DNA of 64,000 nt from Sphingomonas panacis. Its GTDB lineage: Bacteria > Pseudomonadota > Alphaproteobacteria > Sphingomonadales > Sphingomonadaceae. Location: assembly GCF_001717955.1 (NCBI RefSeq), contig NZ_CP014168.1:4123501-4187500 (forward strand), read 5' to 3'. Within the stretch, counting starts at the first letter, position 1, and each line of letters opens with the position of its first letter. Below the pieces are notes generated by a model, which was given only the letters and a program-made list of their open reading frames with translations, did no database searches and was not told the origin of the DNA. Of this stretch, positions 26,297-35,633 are shown in pieces. Made by a program: the position numbers and the translations under genes.

Positions 26297-26864
26297 AGCC
26301 TCCTGGTCGGAGCTGAAGCTCCTGCCGTTGAAGGCGGCGGTGGCACTCGGCAGCTCAGGCCTGGGCCAGCCGCTTCGCCCGGCACAATTGTGGAAGGCTT
26401 ATGGCATCGTCTTGCCAGTAGGCCTTCTGACCCTGTGGGCAATCCCTCAGGTGACGTTGGTGATGAGCCCCTCGATCGACGCCAGCCTCGTGCGCAACGC
26501 GCCTGGCCCGATTGCTCGGGGCGATCTCGTGTCGTTCAGCCTTTCGCATCCGCTCGCCGGACCCAAGCCGGTCATGGTCACCAAATATGCGCTATGCTTC
26601 CCCGGCGACCGGATCGACATGATCGAGAAGCCCTCGATGACAGCCGGGACCTGGGATGGCTGGTACTATTGCAACGGGCGGCTCCTGGGCGTGAGCAAGC
26701 CGGTCGGCCATAACGGGATGAAACTTGACCACTGGCTGCCGGCCTACGGGACCATACCCGCCGGCATGATCTATGTCGGGTCCAGCCATCCAAGCGGGTT
26801 CGACAGCCGTTATTATGGGCCGGTCGAGACCGGACGCCTCCGGCGTGTGGAGCAGGTGCTGTGA
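26268..26864 (+). CDS. S26-family signal peptidase-like protein (TraF peptidase type)
   Basis: 198 residues from ATG 26268, with a perfect AGGAGG six bases upstream, overlapping trbC. After a membrane helix (YGIVLPVGLLTLWAIPQVTL) comes a region with a candidate catalytic Ser in SPSIDASLVRNAPGPIARGD and a candidate Lys in MVTKYALCFPGD, then TIPAGMIYVGSSHPSGFDSR, the conserved terminal block of TraF/S26 peptidases. In RP4, TraF processes the pilin. Here it may mature or cyclise the TraA pilin. F itself has no such gene in this position, so the operon mixes features. Confidence 0.8.
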   Translation: MLSLAFAAAKASWSELKLLPLKAAVALGSSGLGQPLRPAQLWKAYGIVLPVGLLTLWAIPQVTLVMSPSIDASLVRNAPGPIARGDLVSFSLSHPLAGPKPVMVTKYALCFPGDRIDMIEKPSMTAGTWDGWYYCNGRLLGVSKPVGHNGMKLDHWLPAYGTIPAGMIYVGSSHPSGFDSRYYGPVETGRLRRVEQVL

Positions 26865-27748
26865 ACGGCGGCCGGTTCGCTCTGGGGCTGTCTCTTCTGC
26901 TTGCAGCCTCGGCTGCGGCCGCGCAGACCGCGCGCGCAGAACGCGAGGCGAGGACCGGCTATTGGTGGTATCAGGCACCGCCCAAGCCTGTGGAGAAAGC
27001 GGAAGATCCCGAAGCCCTTGTCAAGCCGGCGATCCCTCCGATGGCGGAACTGGCGACCTGGACGCCGCCGAAGATCAGGAAACTGATCGAGCAGCAGCGC
27101 GACTATGCCGCGACCGTTCTCACCGTCGATGCCGTCTCGGATTTCTGGCGCTTGCAGGATTTCGCACGGCGCAAGGCGCGCGCCTTCGCCGGCGTCACGC
27201 AGATCGCGATGCTCCAGCATCCGGAGCTAAACGCAAAGTCAGCAAATCCGATGGTGGGCGACGCGCGCGATCAGCTCTCCGCTTACAAGAACGACGTCCG
27301 CCGCCAGTACCTCAGGGGCCATGCCCAGGAATTCGCGCTCGTCATGTTCTCGCGTTCGACCTGCGGATACTGCCGCGTCCAATGGCCGATCGTTCAAAGA
27401 TTCCAGGAGGAGATGGGCTGGCAGGTGACGCTTATGGACATCGACCGCCGGCCTGAGCTGGCTCAGCGGTTTGGCGTCGAGATAACGCCCACGACCATGA
27501 TCATCCGCCGTGGCAGCCAGCAGCGCATGGTGATCGCCAGCGGTGTCGAGGCGTATCCCAATCTCATCCAGATGGCCTACCAGGCGGTCAGGCTGCTGGC
27601 CGGTGATATCCGGCCCGAACAGTTCATGACGGGTGCTGGCGAGGAGGACGGCTTCTTCGATGCGCTCGCCAATGGTCCGGTTTCGGCGACCGATCCCCGC
27701 GCGCTGGGGGGCGATCTGGTCGGCGCCAGCGTGGAGCCTCGGCCATGA
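26861..27748 (+). CDS. traF: TraF, F-type thioredoxin-fold assembly protein
   Basis: 295 residues from GTG 26861 overlapping the previous TGA. Signal peptide ASAAAAQ, the TraF N-terminal YWWYQAPPKP stretch, then a thioredoxin fold with CxxC in SRSTCGYCRVQWP and cis-Pro in FGVEITPTTMIIRRG. Required for pilus assembly and, with the CxxC intact, possibly active in disulfide exchange, unlike F TraF which lacks the motif. Confidence 0.9.
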   Translation: MNGGRFALGLSLLLAASAAAAQTARAEREARTGYWWYQAPPKPVEKAEDPEALVKPAIPPMAELATWTPPKIRKLIEQQRDYAATVLTVDAVSDFWRLQDFARRKARAFAGVTQIAMLQHPELNAKSANPMVGDARDQLSAYKNDVRRQYLRGHAQEFALVMFSRSTCGYCRVQWPIVQRFQEEMGWQVTLMDIDRRPELAQRFGVEITPTTMIIRRGSQQRMVIASGVEAYPNLIQMAYQAVRLLAGDIRPEQFMTGAGEEDGFFDALANGPVSATDPRALGGDLVGASVEPRP

Positions 27749-28329
27749 AGCTCCCTCTTGCGGCCGCACTGGCTGTCCTCCTCCTGCCGCCCGCGTCCGC
27801 CTCAGCACAGACAGTGTCCCGCGAACAGGCGATGCGTGCCGCGATTCATCCCGTCGCGACGGAGGCTGACATGCGTGCCTGGCTTGCGCGGGTACCCGTC
27901 ACGCACGAATGGCCTCCCGATTTTGCGGACACGCTGAAAGGCCCGGCACCGGCTTTCGTGATCGAGATGAGCACCGCTCCGGGCTGTCTGCCCTGTGCTG
28001 ACCTTTGGGGCAAGCTCGGCGCCCTCGGGCGAAGCTATGGCTGGCAGGTCCGAACGATCGGCTCTCAGGAAGCGATGGTGCGCTCGGGCAGGCTTGGCCT
28101 TCCCTGGGTTGGCCATCCTGTGGGCTGGGTCCGGCCCCTCGCCGACGCTAACCGTATCGTGCCCATCGCGATCGGAACGGACCAGGCGCCCAATCTTGCG
28201 CGCAATCTCTATCTCGCCGCCAAGATGCTGACGGGGGTCAGGCCGGCGGTTGGAGTGCGCGGCATGTCGAAGTTCACCGGGATCGTGGGTTCCGCCACGC
28301 CCCCACCCTCCGCACGGCCAAGGAACTGA
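27745..28329 (+). CDS. Exported thioredoxin-like protein with CLPC motif
   Basis: 194 residues with a signal peptide ending ASASAQ. The middle has TAPGCLPCADLWGKLGALGR, a CxxC where a thioredoxin active site would be, and FVIEMS before it as the preceding strand. The later part keeps a beta strand RIVPIAIG but no obvious cis-Pro. Located between traF and traH with short overlaps. Probably another periplasmic redox helper of the transfer system; the family is not certain. Confidence 0.65.
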   Translation: MKLPLAAALAVLLLPPASASAQTVSREQAMRAAIHPVATEADMRAWLARVPVTHEWPPDFADTLKGPAPAFVIEMSTAPGCLPCADLWGKLGALGRSYGWQVRTIGSQEAMVRSGRLGLPWVGHPVGWVRPLADANRIVPIAIGTDQAPNLARNLYLAAKMLTGVRPAVGVRGMSKFTGIVGSATPPPSARPRN

Positions 28330-28375
28330 GCATGGCGGGCCAGCTCCTTGTCCACTTCCTCGAAGGACTCCCGCC

Positions 28376-29794
28376 ATGGCTTCCCTGCGTGCCCGCCTGA
28401 CTCTGACCGTCTGGCCCCTTCTCCTCGCCTGCACTCCCGCGCCCGCTGCGGCGCAGAGTTGGGCGGAGAGCTGGTTCGACAATGTGACCTATACGAGCCC
28501 GGGCAGCTTCCAGGATCAGACCCGGGGCTATGTGACCGCAGGTGGGATGTCAGGCCGCGTCGATGTCCACAACGACTATCTGATGAGCCTTACGCTGCCC
28601 AAGGTGAAGGCGGGCTGCGGTGGGATCGATATGTTCCTCGGCGGCATGTCCTTCCTCGACCCGGACTATCTCGTGCAGAAGCTGGAATCGATCCTCCAGG
28701 CCGCACCGGCCGTGGCTTTTCAATATCTTCTCGAGACTCTTGACGAGAAGATGGGAAATATAATCTCGAAGATGGAGGCGGCGACCAATTTCCTTAATTC
28801 CATCCAGGTCAACGACTGTCGCCTTGCCAATCGGATGGTCCAGATCGCCAAGGGCGACGACAATATGAGCGGGATCATCGAGGAGATGACCGGCTACAAA
28901 TCGGTCAAGGAAGGCTTCGCGAAGAGCTACCAGAACTCGCGTGAGAAAATCCAGGCGAATCAGAATAATCCCACCGAGGATCTGAAAGAGGCTCTCGCCA
29001 ACTGCCCCGCCGAAGTCACCGACATCTTCAAGAGCGGCTCTCTTCTCTCCCACGCCGCGACGCGCGTGGGTGCGGGCGACTGGGCCAGTGTCATGCGGGC
29101 CCGCGTTGGCGACGTGTATATGCGCTGGGACACAACGGACAAGGTTCCGATCTTTTCGGCGATCCCCGCCTGCCCTCATCAGGACACCGAATCTCCGGAC
29201 GATTTCCTGACCGGGAAGGTTCAGCGCCGTGCGCTGAACATCCCGCCCAGCGGGGCGGACTGCACGCCCGACACAGGCAAGGGCGCGCTGGAGCTTGCGC
29301 GCGACCGGATGCAATCGATCGCGACGAAAATCCGCACGCGCTCGGCGCTTTCCGCCGATGAGCGTCAATTCGTCGCCAATGTCCGGACGCTGCCGGTCTA
29401 CCGGATTCTGGAATGGGGCGTCCGGCAAGGTGTGCCGGACTCGGTGATCGCGGACACGGACGAGCTGGTTGCGCTCACCCTCGCCTATCAGATGCTCAAC
29501 GACCTGACGCGGTCGATCGATTTTGCGGTCAACAACGCAGAGCGCGGCGCCAACACGGCCGGTGCAGCGGACGCCGGCAACGCCAATGTCTGCCAGACCC
29601 GTATCCTGACAAAGGGCATCGAACAGCTTCGCGACTTGCGGGAGGAGGTCCTGCGCCAGCGTGCGCAGATGCGGCAGGCCTATGTGGCAGCACTGGGCGC
29701 CGCCAATCTGTCCGCGAATTACGCTGGATTGCTCCGCCAGCGCGATCGCGATGCACGCGATGCCGCTGGCGCCGCTGCCAACCGCAACCGCTAA
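28376..29794 (+). CDS. traH: TraH-like pilus assembly protein
   Basis: 472 residues from ATG 28376 with AAGGA upstream; the frame is open to 28250 but a signal peptide starts here (LTLTVWPLLLACTPAPAAAQ). TraH features: NVTYTSPGSFQDQTRGYVTA, the GGIDMFLGGMSFLDPDYLV block and a C-terminal coiled coil (LRDLREEVLRQRAQMRQA). F TraH is 458 residues. Exported, involved in pilus extension together with TraF, TraU and TraW. Confidence 0.93.
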   Translation: MASLRARLTLTVWPLLLACTPAPAAAQSWAESWFDNVTYTSPGSFQDQTRGYVTAGGMSGRVDVHNDYLMSLTLPKVKAGCGGIDMFLGGMSFLDPDYLVQKLESILQAAPAVAFQYLLETLDEKMGNIISKMEAATNFLNSIQVNDCRLANRMVQIAKGDDNMSGIIEEMTGYKSVKEGFAKSYQNSREKIQANQNNPTEDLKEALANCPAEVTDIFKSGSLLSHAATRVGAGDWASVMRARVGDVYMRWDTTDKVPIFSAIPACPHQDTESPDDFLTGKVQRRALNIPPSGADCTPDTGKGALELARDRMQSIATKIRTRSALSADERQFVANVRTLPVYRILEWGVRQGVPDSVIADTDELVALTLAYQMLNDLTRSIDFAVNNAERGANTAGAADAGNANVCQTRILTKGIEQLRDLREEVLRQRAQMRQAYVAALGAANLSANYAGLLRQRDRDARDAAGAAANRNR

Positions 29795-29808
29795 GCAGGA
29801 AAGCCCCC

Positions 29809-32800
29809 ATGCGCCGCCTTCGCCATGCAGCCACAGCCATCCTCCTTTCGCTCTTCGCTACGCCCGCGCTGGCGATCGACACGAGCTTCCACACCTATGA
29901 CGGCTTCCAGGAGACGGTGGACGCCTTCCGCCTGGTCTCGATGATCTTCGCTGACGCCCGCTACGAGACGCTGGTGCTGATCGTCGCCGTGGTCGGGATC
30001 GCGCTCGGCGCCATCATCGCAAGCGTTCGCGGCCAGGGCTTGGGCCTGGTCGCTTTCGGCTTCCAGATGCTGATCGGGATAGGACTGTTCGTTGGCCTCG
30101 TCTCGACCACCGGCACGGTTCATGTCTACGACCGTGTCCGGAACGCCTATCAGCCTGTCGGCGACGTTCCTAACCTGCTCGTGCTGATCGCCGGGGTCAC
30201 CAATCTCATGGAGCGATCGCTCGCCGAGACGATCGACGACAATACGCTCGATCCCAATGCCAAGCTCGAGTTCGGCGCGGGCGGCCATAGCTTCGATCTC
30301 TTCCTGAACGCGGTCAGCCCGCGCGGCCCGATGACGGACACATTCCTCGACGCCACGATCAAGGACTATGTGCGGCAATGCTATCCCGTGGCCCGCGTTT
30401 CGCCTGCCTATGGCGTCGACGATGATCAGCTGTTCCGCACGACGACGGATCTGCCGGCAGCGTTCGCGGCGATGGCTGGCCCGGCTACGTTTTCCACGGT
30501 GTACACGGCAGCGGACAAAGGCGGCACGACGGTCAGTTGCACCGAGGCCTGGGATCATATCCAGTCCCGCCTCAGCGACCCGACGCTGTTTGATGACTAT
30601 GCGACGCAGGTCTGCCAGCGCACCGGTTATGACGTAAGCAACGCCGCGCAACTCGCACGCTGTCGTTCCCGCCTGGGCGAGATGGGGCAGATGATGATGG
30701 GTACGCCACTTTCGCTTCAGGCGTTCATGACCGATGTCTTGCTGGGCAATAGCGTCGGCGACGTTCTGTTTGAGGACAGCCCAGCAACAGCTGCGCGGGT
30801 GATGGCCAACCGTGCCATGATTTCGAACGGCCTTGCGACCATGTCGGTCGCAAATGAGTGGATGCCGACGATCCGCGCAGTCGTTTTCGGCATCATGCTG
30901 TTCATGGTCCCGATCGCGCTGCTGTTCATCCTGACGCCGATCAACCTGCGTGTGGCGAATTTCGCGCTGGGCCTGTTCGTGTTCGTGGCGCTCTGGGGCG
31001 TGATCGATGCCGGTATCTATCAGTTGACGCTTGGCCGAGCGATGGATGTGCTTTCCGATATGCGGTCGAATCACGTCGGCGCAAATGCGTGGATGCTCGC
31101 GCCCTCGTCCGCAATGAAGGCCCTGGCCATCTTCGGCAGCTTCCGGACCGCTGCGGCCGGGCTCGCAGGCGCGTTCGTGTTTACGGTCTTCCGCTTCTCC
31201 GGCAATGTGTTCACGGCATTCACCAGCGGCGCTCTGCAGGCGCAGGGCCAAGGCACCATGGCCGCCGCACCGATGGCGACGCGCGAGGGCTATGCCTCCG
31301 CGCTTGAGACCCAGGCCTCCGCGACAGGCACCATGGCCCGGCGGAACGCATCCTCCAGCTTCGGAGATTTTGGCGAGCGCTCTACCTTCTCCGCCAACAG
31401 GAGCTTTGGCGCCGCGGGCGCGGTGATGGGCGAACATGGCGGCGGTGCGTCGGGTACGGCGGCCTTCGGGCTGGGTGGTCTCGACGCCGCTAGGGAATTG
31501 GGCGGGATATCGCCGGCACTCAATGGCCGCGATCTCAGCGATCCCGCAACGGTGCGCGCGGTCCGCGCCAACGCCACAACCGCGGCGATCCACAATTTTG
31601 CGGAAAAGGACGCGCTGCGGACACTTGGTACAACCTATTTTGGCGGAGGCCAGACAGGCGAGCGAGCGTTCGCCGCCTTCTTTCAGAACATGGTGCAGTG
31701 GAAGGCCTTCGGCGATACGCGCGCCTACGACATGATGATGCAGGGCGCGTCGCGTCATTTCGAGCGGGCGGGCTACTCGCGCCAGGATGCTGAACTCAAG
31801 GCGTCCGGAGTCGTCGCGCAGGCGTCGGCCGACCCGACCTTCGCCAAGCTCATCGCCAATAGCTTCGAGCAGGAAGCGATGCTTCGGAATGATCTTACCG
31901 GAGCTCAGATCCAGGTCGGCGCGATGGAAGGCAGGCGGGATTTCGCTGGCGACAACGTAGCCCGGATCGAACGAGGGAATGTGGCGACCGAGCAGGCTCA
32001 CCGCACCGGCAGCAACGATGGCCAGCGCAACGCGGCATCTATGCTCGGCTTGTCGGTCCAGGAGACCTCACGCCGCATCGCCTTCATCAACGCTCTCTCC
32101 GGCGAGGCGCGCTCCTCCGCCATCACGCAACTCTCCCGCGCTACGGGTCGGAACGAGGCTCAGGTGATGCATGCGCTCGAGACCTATAACGCCTCCGTTC
32201 AATTGGGCACGGCCGATGGAGCCACAGCGGAAACCGCCCGCGAGGGAACGAGCGTTTATGGCCGTACGCGTGAGGCAGCCGGATATGACGTTGCCGAGCG
32301 CGCGGGCAAGCTCGATGCGCAGCGCGAGGTCGGCCATGATGGCACCCGTTCGTCCGCGAGGATCGGGGAGCAACGCCGTCAAGCCGAAAATGCGGGCTTT
32401 GCCAAGGGCGCTGGAGCTGCAGGCATGTCGGTGCGCCAGGCAGCCCAACTCGACAGCTTCATCAGAACCCTCAGCCAGGGCGCAGGCAATCAGGTCGATA
32501 TGGCCGAGGGAGGCGCGGAAGGGATTGCGGACCGCGCCCGCAACGATCGGCTGACCCGGATCGTCGATAATGAGCGCCTCACCCGCATGCAGCAATTGCT
32601 CGGAGAACACGGCGTCAAAATGTCGAAGCGCCAGATCGCGATGGATCAGAACGGCGATCTCAGTCTCAATCTCACGCCGGACACCGCTGCGCAGCTCTGG
32701 CGGGGTGGGCTCATCAACGAAAGCCAGCTCGGCGCGATCGCAAACGGAGGACGAGCCCGGTTCAGCTTCGCGCATAACGACGTGCTGGTCTCAAGCTCGG

Positions 32801-33579
32801 TAGGTTTTCAGCAATCCGCACGCAGCGACACCAGCACCCGGTTCGAGGCAGGCAAACAGGCCGGGCCAGATACCGTCGAGCATTTCCTCGGCGGTGGCGA
32901 ACAGGGCCAGGCCATGATGCAGAACTGGCTCAAGGGCGGGTTCGAGATGGATCGGCACGGCAATTGGCGCCTCAAACCACAGGTAGCTGACACGCTCACA
33001 CGCGATGTCTCAGCCATAGTTGCCCAGACCGGCTGGCAACGTGGCATTGCCCGGTCCGCCCAGGACCAAGTCAGCATGGGGACGAAGGTTGGGGCGGAGA
33101 TTGGTGGTGCAGTTGGTATCTCGGACTCGGAAGCGATCGGAGGACGCGGAGCGGCGCCTCAGAGTAATCCATCGGCTGGCCGCAGCCAGTCGCCGCAGAA
33201 AGTCAGTTCGTCATCCGGGCGGCTTGGTGCGCAGCTCGGCTTCTCCAGTTCGGACATGGGAACGGCAAATGAAACTGCTCAATCGACGCTGGACATAGTA
33301 AATTACGACGTCCGAGAGGTGATTGCCGCGTCTGAGCGAGCCGCTGCTCGTTCCAGCAACCCAGAGGCAACCTTATCACGCGAACTGTCAGAACGGATCT
33401 TGGGCCAAAATGGAATGCGAAATCGTTATCTAGAGCAAGCGGACTCGGATCGAGCGACGTTTGATATTACAGGTCCGCTTACGTCGATTGAGCAGCATTC
33501 CATATTGGAACGTGGGAGCTTTTCTACAGACGTCGTTGGAAGCCCGATCGACGGAGATAGCAGCTTTAAGAAACGCTAG
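29809..33579 (+). CDS. traG: TraG-like mating-pair stabilisation protein
   Basis: 1256 residues from ATG 29809, with AGGAAAG upstream; the long frame before it is traH read out of frame. Signal-like N-terminus, then several membrane helices (ETLVLIVAVVGIALGAIIA, FGFQMLIGIGLFVGLVSTTG, AVVFGIMLFMVPIALLF) in the first 460 residues and a very long hydrophilic C-terminal part rich in Ala, Gly and Arg. F TraG is 938 residues and shares this layout; its C-terminal domain acts in entry exclusion. The last 100 codons use rarer codons and read as low-complexity. The stop overlaps that of a convergent gene at a shared CTAG. Confidence 0.9.
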   Translation: MRRLRHAATAILLSLFATPALAIDTSFHTYDGFQETVDAFRLVSMIFADARYETLVLIVAVVGIALGAIIASVRGQGLGLVAFGFQMLIGIGLFVGLVSTTGTVHVYDRVRNAYQPVGDVPNLLVLIAGVTNLMERSLAETIDDNTLDPNAKLEFGAGGHSFDLFLNAVSPRGPMTDTFLDATIKDYVRQCYPVARVSPAYGVDDDQLFRTTTDLPAAFAAMAGPATFSTVYTAADKGGTTVSCTEAWDHIQSRLSDPTLFDDYATQVCQRTGYDVSNAAQLARCRSRLGEMGQMMMGTPLSLQAFMTDVLLGNSVGDVLFEDSPATAARVMANRAMISNGLATMSVANEWMPTIRAVVFGIMLFMVPIALLFILTPINLRVANFALGLFVFVALWGVIDAGIYQLTLGRAMDVLSDMRSNHVGANAWMLAPSSAMKALAIFGSFRTAAAGLAGAFVFTVFRFSGNVFTAFTSGALQAQGQGTMAAAPMATREGYASALETQASATGTMARRNASSSFGDFGERSTFSANRSFGAAGAVMGEHGGGASGTAAFGLGGLDAARELGGISPALNGRDLSDPATVRAVRANATTAAIHNFAEKDALRTLGTTYFGGGQTGERAFAAFFQNMVQWKAFGDTRAYDMMMQGASRHFERAGYSRQDAELKASGVVAQASADPTFAKLIANSFEQEAMLRNDLTGAQIQVGAMEGRRDFAGDNVARIERGNVATEQAHRTGSNDGQRNAASMLGLSVQETSRRIAFINALSGEARSSAITQLSRATGRNEAQVMHALETYNASVQLGTADGATAETAREGTSVYGRTREAAGYDVAERAGKLDAQREVGHDGTRSSARIGEQRRQAENAGFAKGAGAAGMSVRQAAQLDSFIRTLSQGAGNQVDMAEGGAEGIADRARNDRLTRIVDNERLTRMQQLLGEHGVKMSKRQIAMDQNGDLSLNLTPDTAAQLWRGGLINESQLGAIANGGRARFSFAHNDVLVSSSVGFQQSARSDTSTRFEAGKQAGPDTVEHFLGGGEQGQAMMQNWLKGGFEMDRHGNWRLKPQVADTLTRDVSAIVAQTGWQRGIARSAQDQVSMGTKVGAEIGGAVGISDSEAIGGRGAAPQSNPSAGRSQSPQKVSSSSGRLGAQLGFSSSDMGTANETAQSTLDIVNYDVREVIAASERAAARSSNPEATLSRELSERILGQNGMRNRYLEQADSDRATFDITGPLTSIEQHSILERGSFSTDVVGSPIDGDSSFKKR

Positions 33580-34025
33580 AGGCGCCGGTTCGGATACTGA
33601 AAACTCAACGGATTTCCGATCCAGAGACTGCCAGATCGCGGGTCATTGATGTCGGTGATCGCGTTGAGTTCCTCGAACGCCCGAGCGTGTTGTTCCTCCA
33701 ACTTGGACACCATCGCCGTACCTTGAGCCGGGAAAGGACTACCGCCCGCTGCAGAGGAAAAGCCTTCCAGCCAAGTCTGCACATAGCCCACCCCCAGCAC
33801 CATAAGCGCCGTCATCGGGAAAAACAGCACGTTGAGAAATCCCGCCAGAGCGCTGGAATAGAAATCCGCCAACACAGGAAGCGTGGACGACGTCGCCATG
33901 CCCAGCCAATAGATCAGGATCGTGGTCCACCAGAGCTTCGCATACCATGGACGCCACAGCCAATCGGCTACTCTCAGCCGTGGCGTTGCGGAGGCGATTT
34001 CTCGCGTATCGAGTGCGGTACTCAT
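33576..34025 (-). CDS. Membrane protein convergent to traG
   Basis: 149 residues from ATG 34025 with GAGGAA upstream (a longer frame starts at 34172). Two membrane helices (LWWTTILIYWLGMATSS and ALAGFLNVLFFPMTALMVLG) and a hydrophilic C-terminus. No family recognised. Its position beside traG suggests an exclusion or accessory transfer protein, which is inference only. Confidence 0.65.
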   Translation of the reverse strand: MSTALDTREIASATPRLRVADWLWRPWYAKLWWTTILIYWLGMATSSTLPVLADFYSSALAGFLNVLFFPMTALMVLGVGYVQTWLEGFSSAAGGSPFPAQGTAMVSKLEEQHARAFEELNAITDINDPRSGSLWIGNPLSFQYPNRRL

Positions 34026-34193
34026 CGGGAATTCCTCGCAAACGACTATAGCAGAAATCTTTTCGATATTCCATCGTTCGTGATCCGGCATGTGGCAGAA
34101 ATTGCCCCCAAGCAGATTTGAACCCGTTGATTTTGTTCCCGCTTTGCGAGCTTCTGCAGTCCATGTCCTCAATCTTATGGAGTTCGCACGATA

Positions 34194-34697
34194 TCAAGGC
34201 GCTGTGCTCACGACGGAGCGCAAGTCCTTCAAGAGAAGGAAAAAGTGCATCGGGTCACTCGGGGATTCGATGAAGTCGAAATGTCGGTAAAACGACTGCG
34301 CCTCCTCATCCTTGGCGTGAACCGCAAGGGCTCGAAGGCCCGCGATATCAGCGGCCGCCAGCGTGCGGGTCATCGCGTCCTTGAGCAGACCGGAGCCGAT
34401 CCCTTTGCCCGCCCAGGTCGCCGATACGGCCAGCCTGGCCAGCACCATCAGGGGTATGGGATGACGCGCGAGGCCCTTACGCAAACGCTCCGGCGCGTCC
34501 TCGAAGCTGACGTCGCCGAACACCAGCGTATAATATCCAATGATCTCCTCGCTCGAAAAAGCGATGTAGGTTTGCGAGCTACCAGAAAGCTGCGCCTGAT
34601 ATGCAAACCGGATCAGAAATCTATTCAGAGGCTCTTTGCCGCAATCGAAAGCATCGACCTTATGATCGCGGCGCAACTTCTCAATCAGAAACGCCAT
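34194..34697 (-). CDS. GNAT acetyltransferase toxin (TacT-like)
   Basis: 167 residues from ATG 34697, four bases after the antitoxin stop; a longer frame to 34742 is unlikely. GNAT features include VLARLAVSATWAGKGIGSGL, the acetyl-CoA loop, and AVHAKDEEAQSFYRHFDF. N-terminal DAFDCGKEPLNRFL is typical of toxins paired with DUF1778 antitoxins, which acetylate aminoacyl-tRNA and stop translation. The preceding DUF1778 gene completes the pair. Confidence 0.88.
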   Translation of the reverse strand: MAFLIEKLRRDHKVDAFDCGKEPLNRFLIRFAYQAQLSGSSQTYIAFSSEEIIGYYTLVFGDVSFEDAPERLRKGLARHPIPLMVLARLAVSATWAGKGIGSGLLKDAMTRTLAAADIAGLRALAVHAKDEEAQSFYRHFDFIESPSDPMHFFLLLKDLRSVVSTAP

Positions 34698-34701
34698 GAA
34701 G

Positions 34702-34992
34702 CTATCGAGTCTGCTCTGCCTCGAATACGCTCGGCGTCTCAAACAGGCGCTTCACGCGCGGGATCGGTCGCGATGGAGCGTCCATCGCCTCCAGGAAGAG
34801 CTGCCAGCGTTCCGCATCCAGCCCGAAATGCTGCCGATCGGGCAACGCCTCCTGCGCGCGCGCCAGCGCGCTCTCGAGAACAAACTCGCTCACCGACCGG
34901 TGGGTTGCTTTCGCGGCGGCGCTGAGTGTCCGTTTCGCGTCTGCGGTCAACCGCAGGTCCAGCTTTTCAGATCGGACTGTTGCTACTGCCAT
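34702..34992 (-). CDS. DUF1778 antitoxin
   Basis: 96 residues: KLDLRLTADAKRTLSAAAKA and HRSVSEFVLESALARAQE form a ribbon-helix-helix DNA-binding domain, followed by a toxin-neutralising tail (FLEAMDAPSRPIPRVKRLFE). First gene of a type II module with the GNAT toxin; such antitoxins repress their own promoter. Likely maintains the mobile region. Confidence 0.9.
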   Translation of the reverse strand: MAVATVRSEKLDLRLTADAKRTLSAAAKATHRSVSEFVLESALARAQEALPDRQHFGLDAERWQLFLEAMDAPSRPIPRVKRLFETPSVFEAEQTR

Positions 34993-35348
34993 CGTTCAAT
35001 CTCCAGTTTCAACCTCCATAGCAGACCGCATCCGCTTTGTCACGACATTGTCGGGCATGAATGGGGCGGCGAGGTGTAAGTCGCAAATTTTTCCGGCCTG
35101 TTCCTGACGATCTCCGACTGCCTCATGCACGAGGTCCCGCCTACGGGAGGGCGGCGTGAATCTATCGGTCGCAAGCTCAGCCAGGCGCCCTACCGCTAGG
35201 GCCACTAAACAATCCTTGTCGAGAAAGGCTTCACCCACCGCCCGCTCATCCGCGCCGCTGCCCAGCCAACTTCATTGGCAAAACCTCACCCGCAACGGAC
35301 GGTGATCAATGAATAAAGGGCACGCCCGTGATTGGTTCTCGAACCGAA
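34993..35348. other. Gap without a supportable gene
   Basis: 356 bp between the antitoxin start and the XRE stop. It must hold the toxin-antitoxin promoter. A minus-strand frame (34996-35238, GTG start, 80 residues) is open but resembles no protein I know. No clear repeats. Confidence 0.4.
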
Positions 35349-35633
35349 TTACCCCTCGGGTACAGGGACAGAAATTCCCTCTGGATCTTCCCCGCTCTCG
35401 ATCAATAAGCTATCGGCACTTATTCCCAGACCATTCGCGATACGCTCGATATTATCTATCGGAACATTCCGTTCGCCTCGTTCGATACCGCCGAAATAGG
35501 TCCGATCCATTTCGATATCATAAGCGAAATCTTGTTGGCTGACACCGCGCTCCTTGCGGTAACGGCGGATATTTGCGGCCAGGATCGGGACGACTGCCCG
35601 GCGTGGACGGCAAGGCGAAGATGAGTAAGTCAC
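35349..35633 (-). CDS. XRE-family HTH protein with altered N-terminus
   Basis: 94 residues. From about residue 17 it is a compact HTH of the Cro/CI type: [56 protein letters not shown]. The first 16 codons ([16 protein letters not shown]) lie antisense to the KMSKS region of the trpS fragment on the other strand, so the natural start was probably lost at a recombination junction near 35580-35596 and a chance ATG is used. May still be produced. Confidence 0.75.
   Translation of the reverse strand: MTYSSSPCRPRRAVVPILAANIRRYRKERGVSQQDFAYDIEMDRTYFGGIERGERNVPIDNIERIANGLGISADSLLIESGEDPEGISVPVPEG

Noticed and set aside
29791..32001. 736-codon open frame on the minus strand opposite traG
   Set aside because: It is an antisense shadow of a high-GC gene; the translation is compositionally odd and traG is well supported on the plus strand.
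34996..35238. 80-codon minus-strand frame next to the antitoxin
   Set aside because: GTG start without a ribosome-binding site, no protein-like motif and a position in the likely promoter of the toxin-antitoxin pair.
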